This document shows positions 12,400 to 22,819 of a DNA stretch of 64,000 nucleotides, in pieces. The notes beneath the pieces are model-generated. The model saw only the letters and a program-made list of their open reading frames with translations. It searched no databases and had not been told where the DNA came from. Source of the DNA: Desmodus rotundus (lineage: Eukaryota; Chordata; Mammalia; Chiroptera; Phyllostomidae); assembly GCF_022682495.2 (NCBI RefSeq), contig NC_071390.1:168789220-168853219 (forward strand). Direction: 5' to 3'. The position numbers and the translations under genes are program-made. Positions within the stretch are counted from its first letter, which is position 1; each line of letters opens with the position of its first letter.

Positions 12400-13915
12400 T
12401 CCAGAGAACAAGTAACTCTTTTCTTCTTTGGGGCTAATTCCTCTACCTATTATCTGCATCGCAACTCCTGCCATTCCCCACACAAACTGGGACCCTTATT
12501 TCAAGGTCAAGGACAGCTTAACCTCTGTCTCCATTTTCAAACTCTTCCTCAGTACTAATTACCTTCCCAATAAGTCTGTCCTTAGCAGGAATTTCCTTCT
12601 CTTCAACCTATGTCCAAATTCTATGACTGCCTTATTCCTATGCTTCTTTTCACAGCTTGTTTCTTGAAGACACATCTATAATTATAATCTCCAATGCATC
12701 GTATCCCTTAGACTTCTCCATACACCATAGTTTGGCCCCCATCCCGACAACTCCCCTGAAAATTTTTCATAGGAACTTGAGCAAACACTTGGGCTCTCTA
12801 TTCCTTATCTGCCATGACCCTTCATGGTGCCTAATTATGGTGGCCATTCCCTCCTTTCTTGGCCTCTATGGCACCACTACCCATCTTCATCTTCCCAAAT
12901 TATTGACCATTCATTCAATACCCCATCCACGGGTACTGTTTTCTATGCCTGACAATTAAACGGTCACTTTCCAGCCTCTCTTATCACTCTGCAGATTCTG
13001 GCAGGCCCACAACACTGAATGTAGTGACTTAACTGTCATTAACAATCGCTGTTCAAATCTCTACTGTTATCCTCCCAGACTTCTTTTTTAAATCTCACCA
13101 CTTAGTTCATTTATTTTTTATTACCTCATAACTCCTCTTGGAAGTTCTCTAGCACCACAAACTGAACATTACTTTAAAAAACATTATTTCCCCAGGCCTG
13201 TTCATCTCTTCATTTTCCATTTGCAGCTAATAGCATCAGAAGCCAACAGGTTACTCAGACTGAAAATGTCAGAATTATCTCAGACTGATCCTTGTTCTTT
13301 TCCCTTCAAATGCAGTCAGTCAGTGAATTATGCCAGGTCTTCCTTTCAGATCTTTCTCAGACACAACCCTTCAGTTCTCTGATTCCATTGCCCTCACTGA
13401 AGTCTCTACCAGTGTCCTAGGAATGGCTTCTTAACCTCCAGAGGCACCTTTATCCAACACACCGAATGCTATCATATTATCACTATCTTTAACAATTCAA
13501 ATTGGATCATTCCTCCTCTACCTAAAGCTCTTTAATTAATTCCTGTCGGCTCCAGGATAAATCTAATCGCTTTCACTTTACAGGTAAGACCCAACATCAT
13601 CTGACTCCTCTTTACTGCTCCCCCTATACAAGCTCCATGCCAACTCTACCCTGTAGGTTTCCTGTAACATACCTAAGCAAGTTGTTTGCATTCTCCTTTG
13701 CAGTACATATATAGACAAAGTGGCTTGTTCTCTTACACATCAGTACCTTGACATACACTGTTCTTTTGATCTTGAATGCCCTGCATTTCCCTTGATAGTC
13801 TTGCCTGCCTGGCGAAATTCTAATCAAGCTGCCAACTCCCACACTAATGTTATAATTTCTCTGAACATTCCTTCAGCTTTGTCTCCATCCTCATGCTAGC
13901 ACAAAAGGAAATTTT
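12400..13915 (+). repeat. Long L2-type LINE copy, sense
   Basis: Pyrimidine-biased text typical of the sense strand of ancient L2-type elements runs for about 1.5 kb. Landmarks are TTTCTTGGCCTCTATGGCACC, GGCTCCAGGATAAATCTAATC, GACCCAACATCATCTGACTCC and GATCTTGAATGCCCTGCAT. The reading frame is destroyed. The 3' end of the family is missing here; a mariner lies just downstream. Confidence 0.6.
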
Positions 13916-13970
13916 CAATTTTTGTTTTAAAAGTAACTACAGATCTGTCTCATCACATTTACCAATTGCA

Positions 13971-14522
13971 TTGAGTTGGCCAAATAGTTCATTTGGTTTT
14001 TTCCATAAGATGGCTCTAGTAGCACTTAGTTGTTTTTAATTTCATTCGAAACAAGTTTGTTAGATTGTATCGTGATGTCCATCATATTGGCATGCATTAA
14101 AAAAAAATTACCAAAATTAGTGAATTTTGGTGTAGCCATTTAACATTGAAGTTGGAAGAAAATATACAACATTTTTGGCACATTGTGCTTTATTATTTCA
14201 ATAAAGGTAAAAATGCAAATGAAATACAAAACAAGATTTGTGCCTCGCATGGAGAAGGTGCCGTGACTGACCAAACATGTCAAAAGTGGTTTGTGAAGTT
14301 TCATGCTGAAGATTTCTCTCTGGATGGTGCTCCACGGTCAGGTGGACCAGTTGAAGTTGATAGCGACCAAATAGAGACATTAAGTGAGAACAAGCAATGC
14401 TATACCAAGTAGGAGAGAGCCGACATAATCAAAATATCCAAAGTAATAAAATCATTGGTGAAAATGAAAATATTTATTTTATTTTATGGAAAAATACCAC
14501 ACAAACTTTTTGGCCAACCCAA
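13971..14522 (+). mobile_element. Internally deleted mariner transposon
   Basis: Both terminal inverted repeats are visible. The left end reads TTGAGTTGGCCAAATAGTTC and the right end is the complement of TTGGGTTGGCCAAAAAGTTTG. About 550 bp remain, against about 1.3 kb for a complete mariner. The N-terminal transposase segment survives but the catalytic region is gone. The ends resemble the BTMAR/cecropia-like mariners of some mammals (recognition, not search). TA target duplications are not intact. Confidence 0.85.
14146..14412 (+). pseudogene. Mariner transposase N-terminal remnant
   Basis: The 88-codon frame carries the DNA-binding part of a mariner transposase: a first helix-turn-helix region (residues about 10-50, with NKICASHGEGAVTDQTCQKW) and the linker FSLDGAPRSGGPVEVD, which fits the family's PRSGRP-type motif. 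It ends at a TAG (14410-14412) just after QCYTK, where intact relatives continue into the second helix-turn-helix. Everything coding for the catalytic DD34D domain is absent. It cannot make an active transposase. Confidence 0.85.
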
Positions 14523-14574
14523 AATTATGTTTTGTTATCTTGCCTGTCTCTTTCCTTAAAAATAGGCTACTTTC

Positions 14575-15190
14575 ACTTAGTCAACAAATATTTATTACAT
14601 ATCTGCTTTTCTCAGGCACTATTCTAGGCTCAAGGAACAAACCATTGAACGAAAAAGATCCCATTGTAATCAAGCTTATATTCTAACGAGAGAATGACAA
14701 TAAACAATCAACATAATAGATAAGTAAATTGTGTACTATATTAAAAGAACAGGGTAAAGGAAATCAAGAATGCCAGGGTTGAAGGAGGGGCAGGAGGGTT
14801 GCTTTTTATTTTAAACCGGGTTGTCAGTGGTCTTTGAGAAGGTGAGACTTAGGCAAAGACTTCAAGAAGGTCAGAGAGTCAGTCATTCAGATATTAAGGG
14901 AAAAGCCAATTTAAAAAGCTCTAAGTTGGGAGTGGGCCTGTCTTGTGTGGAAGACAAAAGGAAGAGATGAGCTCAGCAACAGTGGGGAGGGCTGGATCAT
15001 GTAGGATCTTATAGCCTCTGCACAGGCTTGGATGATGTGGGAAGCCAGGCAGGGTGTTTTACAGAGAAAGGGTGAGAGCTGACCTATGTCTTAAAATGAT
15101 CTCTCTGGCTACAGGTCGATCACAGAGCATGGGGGCAAAGAAAGAATCAGGGAAACCAGTTAGAAGGCATTGCAACAAGCCAGGTAGGAG
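14575..15190 (-). repeat. L2-type LINE copy, antisense, about 0.6 kb
   Basis: It starts with TCAACAAATATTTATTACAT and CAGGCACTATTCTAGGC, then runs through TTTGAGAAGGTGAGACTTAG, GATCATGTAGGATCTTATAG and AAACCAGTTAGAAGGCATTG. This is the standard order of the family read on the opposite strand. Confidence 0.7.
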
Positions 15191-16959
15191 GATTAAGAGG
15201 AAAGAAAAAGAAATAAGAAAGAAAGGGACAGAGGGAGAGACAGTGGGGGGAGGGGCCCTGAAGGAGAAAGCAGAAAAGGGTGGAGAGATTAGAAAAAATA
15301 AAATGGGGGAGGGTAAAAAAAATTCTCCTGTGCAGACTCTAAACCATTCGCTAGTCTGTCAGCATGATACTCTATCAGCTTCCAACTCCTTGCTGCAGTA
15401 TTTACTCTTCCGTTTCTGGGGTTCGCAGTTACTGTCCTGGCTGTCTTTGGACTCATCTGAAGGCATCTTCTGCTAGATGAGCTACCTGCCTGTACGCCTG
15501 CCTGCTTTTTGAAAAATCAGCCCCTGGGACAAGAGCCTAATAGAAATTAGGATAAGTCTAATGGAAATCAGGCCACTGGCCTAAATATAGTGCCATGTCC
15601 TATCACTCTTCAATTTTCTGCCTTGTTTTCTTGTAAATCTATGTTTGGGGAAAATTCTATCTGTGTTTGCTTCAAGAAACTGTTTGTGTTCCCTTAGCAT
15701 AGTTAGGAGGATGCTAAGAAACGAAGTGATTCAGCAGTGACTCAGGTGGGAAGGGAGAAGCCCTGAGAAACGGGGCAAAACTGATGTCTTTGGCAAACCA
15801 AGAGGTTTCCTGTCTTGAGAAAACTATATTAATTGAAATCACATTTTTAAATTATTGGAAATAACTGGTTTGAAAATTGTAAGTTGTACTACATTAGTAA
15901 CATACCTAGTTTCCATGTACACTTTCTTATAACATGTCACCTTGATTTTTAGCTACGGAAGAGTAACTCTCCATGTTTCCATAGTTATTTGCTTGTTTCC
16001 CATTTTCCTTCCTAGCTGCATTTCATCACAGTACTGTTTTGCTCAAACCTTGCTAGGGTATTTAATAATTGCCTTCCTCTGTCAGAAGTCGTCCTATTGA
16101 TCACTTTGAGATAATATTTACTTTTTGGTGTGCATCTATTTCTTCAGTGCGTTTTTAATGCAGTCGTGGCAATTGTCAGAGCTAATTCCTGAAAGGTGAG
16201 CAGTCTCAATCCTGGGTTCCTCTCTACAGATTTTCTTTCAGTTCTACAAATAATGATTTATGAAAAGTCACCAAGACAGCTATTGCTTCAATGCAAGGTT
16301 TATTATCTCCAAGAAGAACAGCCAAGTCATTAAGTGTTCACAGAAGGATTAGCGTAGAGAAAGATCACCACATTGTGATTTTCTGGTTACATGGTTCAAT
16401 ACAATGATGGTTTAAGGAAGTAAAAGCCAATTTTAACACTGCCATTATGGGGCTGTGTAGATCATCAATAGGCAGTTATAAAAGCTGTGACTGATAGGAA
16501 TTTCCTCACTATAAAAGTTCCTTCCATCACATACCCACTAAGTGAGTCACATAGAAGAACCTCCAAAGAGTGTGATTGATTTCCTGGCTTTTATTTTCTG
16601 ATATATTTCTTATATATGAGCCAAGGCTATATAGCTATAAGAAAGATTTCATGATAACCTCATACAATTAGCCTCATTACTTTATAGCCACATTGTATGT
16701 GTGTATTTATCAGTGTACAGGCATGAGTTTGTGGGTCTGCGATGGTATCTGTTGTCCCCAGCAGAGTTCCGGTCTTTTTAGCTCTTCTGCTAATGTGGGA
16801 GGGGCACATAGGTGGTGACCAGTGAATGCATAAATAAATTGAGTGAATGCACCAGAATCCACATCTCCTTGCCTCCCCCACCCTTCACATTAATTTACTC
16901 TAAATAGGAATTCTAGTGAATCATCTCATTTCCAAAAAAGATTCAAATCCCTCTGTTTC
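15191..16959. other. Unassigned intergenic DNA with purine-rich stretch
   Basis: A G/A-rich run covers about 15195-15320. The 140-codon frame at 15054-15476 owes its openness to that bias and to the L2 before it. The rest is unassigned. Confidence 0.4.
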
Positions 16960-17150
16960 CTCAGAATAACGCCCTGTCTTATGAGTGAGACATTAAAGAT
17001 CTTCTGCGGTTTGGTGCCGACCTCCTCCTCCAACCCGGTTTCTGCTCCTTCAGCCCATAAGCCTTGCCCACAGTCAAACAGGCCCAGGGACCCCTATCAG
17101 GCCAGCAGGATGTCTACCTTCCTATTTTTACTCACACTGGTACTCACCTC
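16960..17150 (+). repeat. Possible L2 fragment, sense
   Basis: GACATTAAAGATCTTCTGCGG and the following C-rich text resemble the internal part of L2 (shortened, diverged). Weak match. Confidence 0.35.
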
Positions 17151-17254
17151 TCTTCATCTTCTGTCAACCTTGCTAAAATTTTACTGGCATATAACAAAGA
17201 TAACAACACAAACAGTAGGAGAAGCAGTAGTAGAACTGACGTTCGTACGGTTAA

Positions 17255-17475
17255 TACAATTTAGTTAAGAACAGGTTTGCAGCCAGATGTCTGGGTTTCC
17301 ATCACAGCTCTCATGATTCCAAAAGCAAGACTTTTACTCCCTCTGGACCCCAGGATCCTCCTTATGTTTAAAATGAGAATAACAATGCACTCACTTTGTA
17401 CACAGGGCTGCTGAGAAGATGAAATGAGTTGACACATGTAAGTACTAAACACAGTAAATGCTTGATAAAATTAGC
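17255..17475 (+). repeat. MIR SINE, sense
   Basis: It follows the MIR order with gaps: CCAGATGTCTGGGTTTCC, AAAATGAGAATAACAATGC, GATGAAATGAGTTGACACAT, and AACACAGTAAATGCTTGATA. Confidence 0.75.
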
Positions 17476-17484
17476 TCTGTCTAT

Positions 17485-17745
17485 AGAGTATTTACCATGT
17501 ACTAGGCAATATAATAAGTGGGTTTTGCCTGTCTTATTTAATTTTCTCAATACCTTCTGAGGTAGAGCCTATTATTGTCTCGTCAGTTTACTGATGAGGA
17601 AACTAAGGCTAAGAGTTACTTCTCAGAGTAACAACCAATTTATTTAACCCAAATTTATGCAGTATGGGGGTGGTTGGATTGTAATTCAAATCCAGGTAGC
17701 CAGACTCCCGATCTTGCCTCTTAACCACTGTGATTTTATGCCTCC
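17485..17745 (-). repeat. MIR SINE, antisense
   Basis: Antisense MIR text: TTACTGATGAGGAAACTAAGG, TTCAAATCCAGGTAGCCAGAC and CTTGCCTCTTAACCACTGTG. It is placed tail to tail with the MIR just upstream. Confidence 0.8.
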
Positions 17746-17825
17746 CCAAGAGCCACTAAAAATTTTGCCTCATCTTTCACACTTTCCTTGACTGTTAAAT
17801 GCTTCAATATTCTATAGCATTTGTT

Positions 17826-17864
17826 TATTACTTAGTAAAAGTAATACATTTTTACTAAGTAATA
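17826..17864. repeat. Perfect 15-bp inverted repeat (hairpin)
   Basis: TATTACTTAGTAAAA at 17826-17840 is exactly complementary to TTTTACTAAGTAATA at 17850-17864, with a 9-base loop. The segment TTTTTACTAAG of the right arm (17849-17859) is repeated directly at 17865-17875. It may be a transposon terminus or a replication-slippage product. Confidence 0.9.
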
Positions 17865-18214
17865 TTTTTACTAAGCATTTAACAAAACAGACTTAACTCA
17901 TTTAATTTGATATTCGTAATTTGATATTTCAAATCTCTTTTCTGTGGTTATTAAAATTGTTTGTATGGTACCAAAGTAGCAGGACTTGACTCCTATAACC
18001 TTTGTATATCCAGTGCAAAGACACAAAATATCCCTTAAACATAATAAGAACTGGTCAGAAGTATTGCCATTGCTTGTTTTGGGTGATAATGGCATTCATG
18101 ATAAGTAAGCATATTATGATCCTATGTAATGATTTTAGTTTAAACATATATTATGCAAAGCAAGGCGATGAATCTCTTGAGTTTTAGAAGGATACAATGA
18201 AAGCCATTTCGTAA

Positions 18215-18375
18215 GGTGGATCTGCCACCAGGTTAAGATCAGGGATCCATGGGTTCAGACCCTTGCTTTGTCACAATGCTCTGTGTGATCTCAGGGGCGT
18301 GGCTTGCAGTGGTTTCTTATTTGAATTATACTAACAATGTGTTAGAAAAATATTGAGCTGGTCTGTCCCACAGAG
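18215..18375 (+). repeat. MIR SINE fragment, sense
   Basis: CATGGGTTCAGACCCTTGC, GTCACAATGCTCTGTGTGATC and the surrounding text match the MIR head and middle with moderate divergence. Confidence 0.6.
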
Positions 18376-19739
18376 GTGGCTAGGTCCAAATAAAATAATG
18401 TTCCTGAAGGAGTTCCTGAAATGCACACAATAAACTCCTACCATTGATGAGGGTCGCATATCAAGTAAGTTTCTTAATATCAAGTTGTGAGCATCACTGT
18501 AGCATACATTTTCTTCATAACGTGCATCCAGTTACAACTGTACATTGTTAAGTTGTGTCTTTAAAACCTTAATTAAAATTACTGGGCATGCAACAATGAA
18601 AGGAAAACAACAGAACTGCCTCGAGCTGTGATTTGTGGGTAGTCCGTCAGGTTCCCTCATCAACTATTCCTCACCACTGAAAGTGGGCTCGAAGGACCCA
18701 CGTCATATCAGCACCCTGGAGAGAAGAGCAAAATCTCAGGCTCCTCTTCAGACCTCCCGAGTCAATAGAAGAATTTTAGTAAGGTCCTTTGGTGATCTGT
18801 GTGCACAGTTCATATAAATCACTGTCATCAGTCCCTCAACTACGCTACATATTCGCTTTCCATGACAGCTGATTTGAATTCACACCTGAAAAAAATGAGC
18901 TATTTCTTCATTTCAAGGATGCTCAAGATCACACCCAAGACATCAAAGCCACAAATCTTATATCCCAGGATTCCCAGAGGCTGCAGGGAATGGGCTATAT
19001 ACTTAAAATATGCCATCATTAGCAATAACTGAAGGTGTTCTAGTATCCTATCAACCAAGCAATACTGCTTGATAATGGGGGTCATTCTTAGATTCAAAGA
19101 TTTTTTTTAAAAATTCACTTTCCTGGGAATAACTCACCTACCAACACCTAGTGGCAGATAAAGGAGAAACAAGCAGCTCATAAATGCAGAATGTATTGGT
19201 GGCTAATTTTCTCTTTGAAAAAAAATCTGTTTCCCGGATGAAGAAGGTCATGGCATGTCATGGTAGGTTACTGATCCGCCACGTCCACGGGGGCTCAGCC
19301 TATGCACACTGATGGCCTCCGGGGGTTATTGCTCACACTATGCAGTTTGGGTGGGATAATGAAGCAAATATTAATTCACTAAATAATTCACAAACTTTTG
19401 AGGCACAATTATGGTCAACAATTCTCTAATTCCCATATAATATTTGAGCATAAAGGCTATTACCATTTCACTAAAGCAGAAATTATATTACTTCGATATT
19501 GTCCACTGAGAAGCAGAGCAGGGACCAAAAAATAATTTAAAACATTTTGCTTTATCTTCTGTTCTTCAACTTTAATTCTTTTTCAAAGGAATGTTTACAT
19601 GGGGTCCCAATGGGTGTTTAAGGCTGGTCAAGTCCACAGGAGCAGTTAAATGGAGTACAAAAGCAATTATTCACATAATTTGGGACAATTTGCTTCCACC
19701 TGAACTGTAATTGAAACAATAAGGGGAATGAGGGTTCCA
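18376..19739. other. Unassigned intergenic DNA
   Basis: No gene or repeat recognised over 1.3 kb. Short open frames only. Confidence 0.4.
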
Positions 19740-19880
19740 TGAGAACATAGATTTAGTTTGTGTTATTCACTAATATGTTCCAAGTTTCCTGAGAGGAAAG
19801 ATCTTATTCTTTCTTGCTATGAAAAAGCAGGCACATGGCAGGTGCTCAATATTCACTGAATGAGTGAATTCCCAAATGTG
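19740..19880 (+). repeat. L2 LINE 3' end, sense
   Basis: CACATGGCAGGTGCTCAATATTC followed by ACTGAATGAGTGAATTC is the L2 3' terminus. Confidence 0.7.
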
Positions 19881-20095
19881 TTGGATCCCTAATTTTGTAT
19901 GGGAAAACCTAATATCTGAAAACATAGCATAGTACCTCATAAGGTTGTCATAAGACAAAAAGGCAAGTCATAGATTTTTCTGTGTATTGACCATTTACAA
20001 TTGTCTTTTTATTTCATGGATTTTCTGATTATTAGATTGAATTTATTCAAATTGCCAAGGGTTTAATATCATGGGAAACAACAAAAAAATAATTG

Positions 20096-20113
20096 AAAGA
20101 ATATAGATTTTGA
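20096..20113 (+). repeat. L1 target-site duplication, 5' copy
   Basis: AAAGAATATAGATTTTGA is identical to 26910-26927 at the other end of the L1. The nick lies at TT/GAAAG or TTG/AAAG, a variant of the L1 endonuclease consensus TT/AAAA. Confidence 0.93.
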
Positions 20114-20117
20114 GATA

Positions 20118-20126
20118 GATGGCGGC
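20118..20126 (+). promoter_or_regulatory. YY1-like site at L1 5' end
   Basis: GATGGCGGC starts a few bases after the insertion junction. A YY1 site (AAGATGGC core) in this position directs accurate transcription start in human L1, so the same role is likely here. Confidence 0.6.
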
Positions 20127-20413
20127 AACATAGGTGGGAGCGGAATCCACTTCCCCTCAGCGCCAGGGAAATACCTAGCTGATCTGAGGAGCAGAGCGAA
20201 CAGCCAACAGTACTCCAGCATATACGAAGATTAGAGACCAAAGATAGAGGACATTGAAAGATCTGACGGTAAGAAGAGTGCTCAAGGACAATAAGGTCCC
20301 CGGGAACCGGGACCGCGCGGTACAGGGGCTGCAGAGGCGCCAGCCCTGGCGCAGGGGCTGCTGCAGGAGTCCTGGGAGAGGGCCAGGCTGCGCTGTGAGC
20401 AGCCAGGTGCTTG

Positions 20414-20418
20414 ATTGG
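20414..20418 (-). promoter_or_regulatory. Inverted CCAAT box in L1 5'UTR
   Basis: ATTGG within TTGATTGGAC. Two more lie at 20975-20979 and 21115-21119. NF-Y binds such boxes in GC-rich promoters. Confidence 0.4.
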
Positions 20419-20598
20419 ACCAGGGGGGCTTGAAAAGGAGGAATTTCTCAAAAAGAAAAAGAAAATAGAGACACTCAGGGGCTAGTTAGAGAACTCTCGG
20501 TGGTGGCCGAGGCCCCTGGCGCCCCTCCCCCCTCCGCCCCTGGACTGCGAACGCAGAATGCGGGATATGCAGCACCGGTGCTCACCTGAGGTCCGGTT

Positions 20599-20618
20599 GC
20601 GCGCGGTCGCGCGCGCGC
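20599..20618. repeat. Alternating CG tract, Z-DNA-prone
   Basis: GCGCGCGGTCGCGCGCGCGC is nearly pure alternating G/C, which favours Z-DNA and is prone to methylation and CpG decay. Its preservation supports a young element. Confidence 0.7.
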
Positions 20619-20794
20619 AGATTAGCGAACAGGGCCCATACATGAAACCCCGGAGGGGCGCCCACACCTGAAACCTCCGAGATCTTTTGGAGCAGAGACT
20701 AGCTGCTCCACCCACAGACCCAAAACCTCGGAACCGAGTACCGCGTGATTCGGTCCCAGGGCGGCCCCGCCCACCCGAGAGTCTCAAGCCCCGG

Positions 20795-21119
20795 GCGGCT
20801 GGATCGGCCCCCAAGCATAGAGCCTCTGGCTCGGCGGCGGGCTGCGCGCTCACCAAGCGTAGGGCCGGCTGGATGCGCACTTCCCAAGCACAAAGGGGCT
20901 GGCGAGAGTCGTAACACCAAGGCGGCTGAACCAGCAGCTTGCAGCGCGCCAGCCTCCCTAGCCTGGGCGGCTCGATTGGTCGGCCGGCTGCGCGCTCAGA
21001 GCCCAAATAACGTCACAAACCCAAAGCGGCTGGATTCCCCTGCTGCGCGCGCACGCGTCCCGAGCCAAAGTGGCTGGAGCGGCCACTCGAGAGTCCCAAG
21101 AACAAAGCTGCTGGATTGG
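20795..21119 (+). repeat. Degenerate GCGGCTGGAT array in L1 5'UTR
   Basis: A motif near GCGGCTGGATTGG, often preceded by CCAAAG or CCAAGC, recurs at about 20795, 20875, 20932, 20967, 21026, 21070 and 21106. Spacing is irregular (roughly 35-80 bp). Two copies include ATTGG. It looks like decayed sub-repeats that build the promoter. Confidence 0.6.
21009..21015 (+). promoter_or_regulatory. CRE half-site
   Basis: AACGTCA contains the complement of TGACG, the CREB/ATF half-site, within the CpG-rich part of the promoter. Confidence 0.4.
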
Positions 21120-21281
21120 CTGATCAACGGCCTGATTGCCTGCCAGGGACCACACCTACAAAACAGTGAAGAGTGTGACCCAGGGAGGAAGAAAAGTGAA
21201 ACCAATCCTTCCAACCACCCCCTCCCGTTGCACAGACAGGACAACAGCAGAAATAACCTGAACGGTTTAAAGCCAACAGAA

Positions 21282-21620
21282 GATTTTTTTTTCCCTTTTT
21301 TTTTTCTTTTTTTTCTTTTTTTCCTTTTCCTTTCCCCCTGAACTCCTTCTTCCTCTCTCTCTCTCTTTTTTCTTTCATTCCTTCTTCCTCCCATCCTTTA
21401 CCATTTTTATGTCTTCTTCCTGCCTTCTTTTATCTATTTCTATGTTTTAATTTTTGTTAAAATTCCTTCTTATCTTGCCTCCGATCTTTCTTTAATCCTT
21501 CTTCCCTCCTTCCTTCCTTTCCTCCTTTCCTATTTCCTTTTTCCCTCCTTCCCATCTTTGTTTTTTTGTTTGTTTGTTTGTTTGTTTTTTCCTTTTCTTT
21601 CTCCCCCCCTTTCTATTTTT
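21282..21620 (+). repeat. Polypyrimidine tract in L1 5'UTR
   Basis: A T/C-rich stretch of about 340 bp with runs of T, CTTCC/TTCC blocks and a (GTTT)n run at about 21559-21587. It separates the CpG-rich promoter from ORF1. It could bind PTB-like proteins or act as a splice acceptor tract (inference). Confidence 0.85.
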
Positions 21621-21840
21621 CCCACAGGTGCGACAACAAAACCTGGAGTGCTGAAAAGACTAGAGTTAGACTGTGTTAAACACATAAACGTCAGCTCAAG
21701 ACCAGTGAGCACAGGAGAGTAAGGAGACAGCACCACCGAATCCCATTGGCATTCTACCATAGAAGTTCATATCATAAACCCAGGGATTCAGAACAAAGCA
21801 ATTTAAGAAGCAGAGGCCAACAAGAAGAGCCTCACAAACA

Positions 21841-22773
21841 ATGGGAAGACAAAGAAACAATTCCCAAATGAAAGGAAAGGAGGAAGTCTCAGAAAGAATA
21901 CTAACCGAAAAAGAGGCAAGTCAACTATCAGATACTGAGTTCAAAGCAATGGTCATCAGGAAGCTCACTGAGCTCTCTGAGCTCAAAGAGAACTACCAGA
22001 AACTACAAGGAAACTACAATGAACTCACTGCAAACTATATCAACATGAAAAAGGAAATAGAAAATATCAACAAGAGCCAAGAGGAAATGAAGAATACAAT
22101 TTCTGAATTGAAGAACACAGTAGAAGGAATTAAAAGCAGACTTGATGAAGCAGAGGATCGGATCAGCGAGCTGGAGGATAAAGTAGAAAAAAACACCCAG
22201 AAGGAGCAAGAAAAGGAAAAGAGGCTCAGAAAGAATGAAGAGGCAATAAGGGAAATGCAGGACAACATGAAATGTAACAATATCCGTATAATAGGAATAC
22301 CAGAAGGAGAAGAAGAAGAGCAAGGGATAGAAAACCTGTTTGAAAAAGTAATGATGGAAAATTTCCCTAATCTGAGGAGAGAAAAAGTCACCCAAATCCA
22401 GGAATCACAGAGAGTCCCAAACAAGAGGAACCCAAAGAGATCCACTGCAAGACACATCATAATTAAAATGGCAAATTTCCAAGACAAAGAGAGGATCTTA
22501 AAGGCAGCAAGGGAGAAAAAGGAAGTAACATACAAGGGAGCCCCAATAAGGTTAGCAACTGACTTCTCAATGGAAACGCTCCAAGCCAGAAGAGAATGGC
22601 AAAAAATATTCCAAGTAATGAGAACCAGAGGCCTGCAACCAAGACTACTTTACCCAGCAAGGCTCTCAATCAAGATAGAAGACCAAATAAAGAGCTTCCC
22701 AGACAAAAGAAGTCTAAAAGAATACAGCTCCACCAAACCAGCTCTGCAAGAGATGCTAAAGGGACTGCTTTAA
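21841..22773 (+). CDS. L1 ORF1 protein (RNA-binding chaperone)
   Basis: 310 codons, intact. ORF1p binds L1 RNA as a trimer and acts as a nucleic-acid chaperone in cytoplasmic ribonucleoprotein particles. Residues about 43-145 form the coiled coil, with heptads such as SRLDEAEDRISELEDKVE. The RRM begins near residue 147 (NNIRIIGIPEGEEE) and includes RHIIIKMANFQDKERILKAA (about 204-223). The C-terminal domain holds PIRLATDFS and ETLQARREW (about 235-253) and YPARLS. Length fits mammalian ORF1p (about 310-370). The N-terminal tail is basic. The ATG is the first in frame after the 5'UTR. ORF2 follows after 46 bp. No stop or frameshift is seen. Confidence 0.96.
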   Translation: MGRQRNNSQMKGKEEVSERILTEKEASQLSDTEFKAMVIRKLTELSELKENYQKLQGNYNELTANYINMKKEIENINKSQEEMKNTISELKNTVEGIKSRLDEAEDRISELEDKVEKNTQKEQEKEKRLRKNEEAIREMQDNMKCNNIRIIGIPEGEEEEQGIENLFEKVMMENFPNLRREKVTQIQESQRVPNKRNPKRSTARHIIIKMANFQDKERILKAAREKKEVTYKGAPIRLATDFSMETLQARREWQKIFQVMRTRGLQPRLLYPARLSIKIEDQIKSFPDKRSLKEYSSTKPALQEMLKGLL

Positions 22774-22819
22774 GGAAAGGAAGGAAAAGAGAAAGACAGA
22801 GGAACACAGGTAGGAAATA

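Larger units (their letters stand above)
20114..21840 (+). promoter_or_regulatory. L1 5'UTR with internal promoter
   Basis: About 1.7 kb. From about 20290 to 21140 it is very rich in G, C and CpG, unlike all other DNA in the window. Then comes a T/C-rich tract (21282-21620) with a (GTTT)n run. A GATGGCGGC near the first bases, three inverted CCAAT boxes and a CRE half-site fit an RNA polymerase II promoter lying inside the transcript, as known for mammalian L1. Open frames in this part (for example 20745-21341 plus, 20482-21006 minus) are long because of GC bias; a short upstream or antisense peptide cannot be excluded. Confidence 0.85.

Noticed and set aside
15054..15476. 140-codon basic protein
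   Set aside because: It starts in antisense L2 text and crosses a purine-rich stretch; bias explains it.
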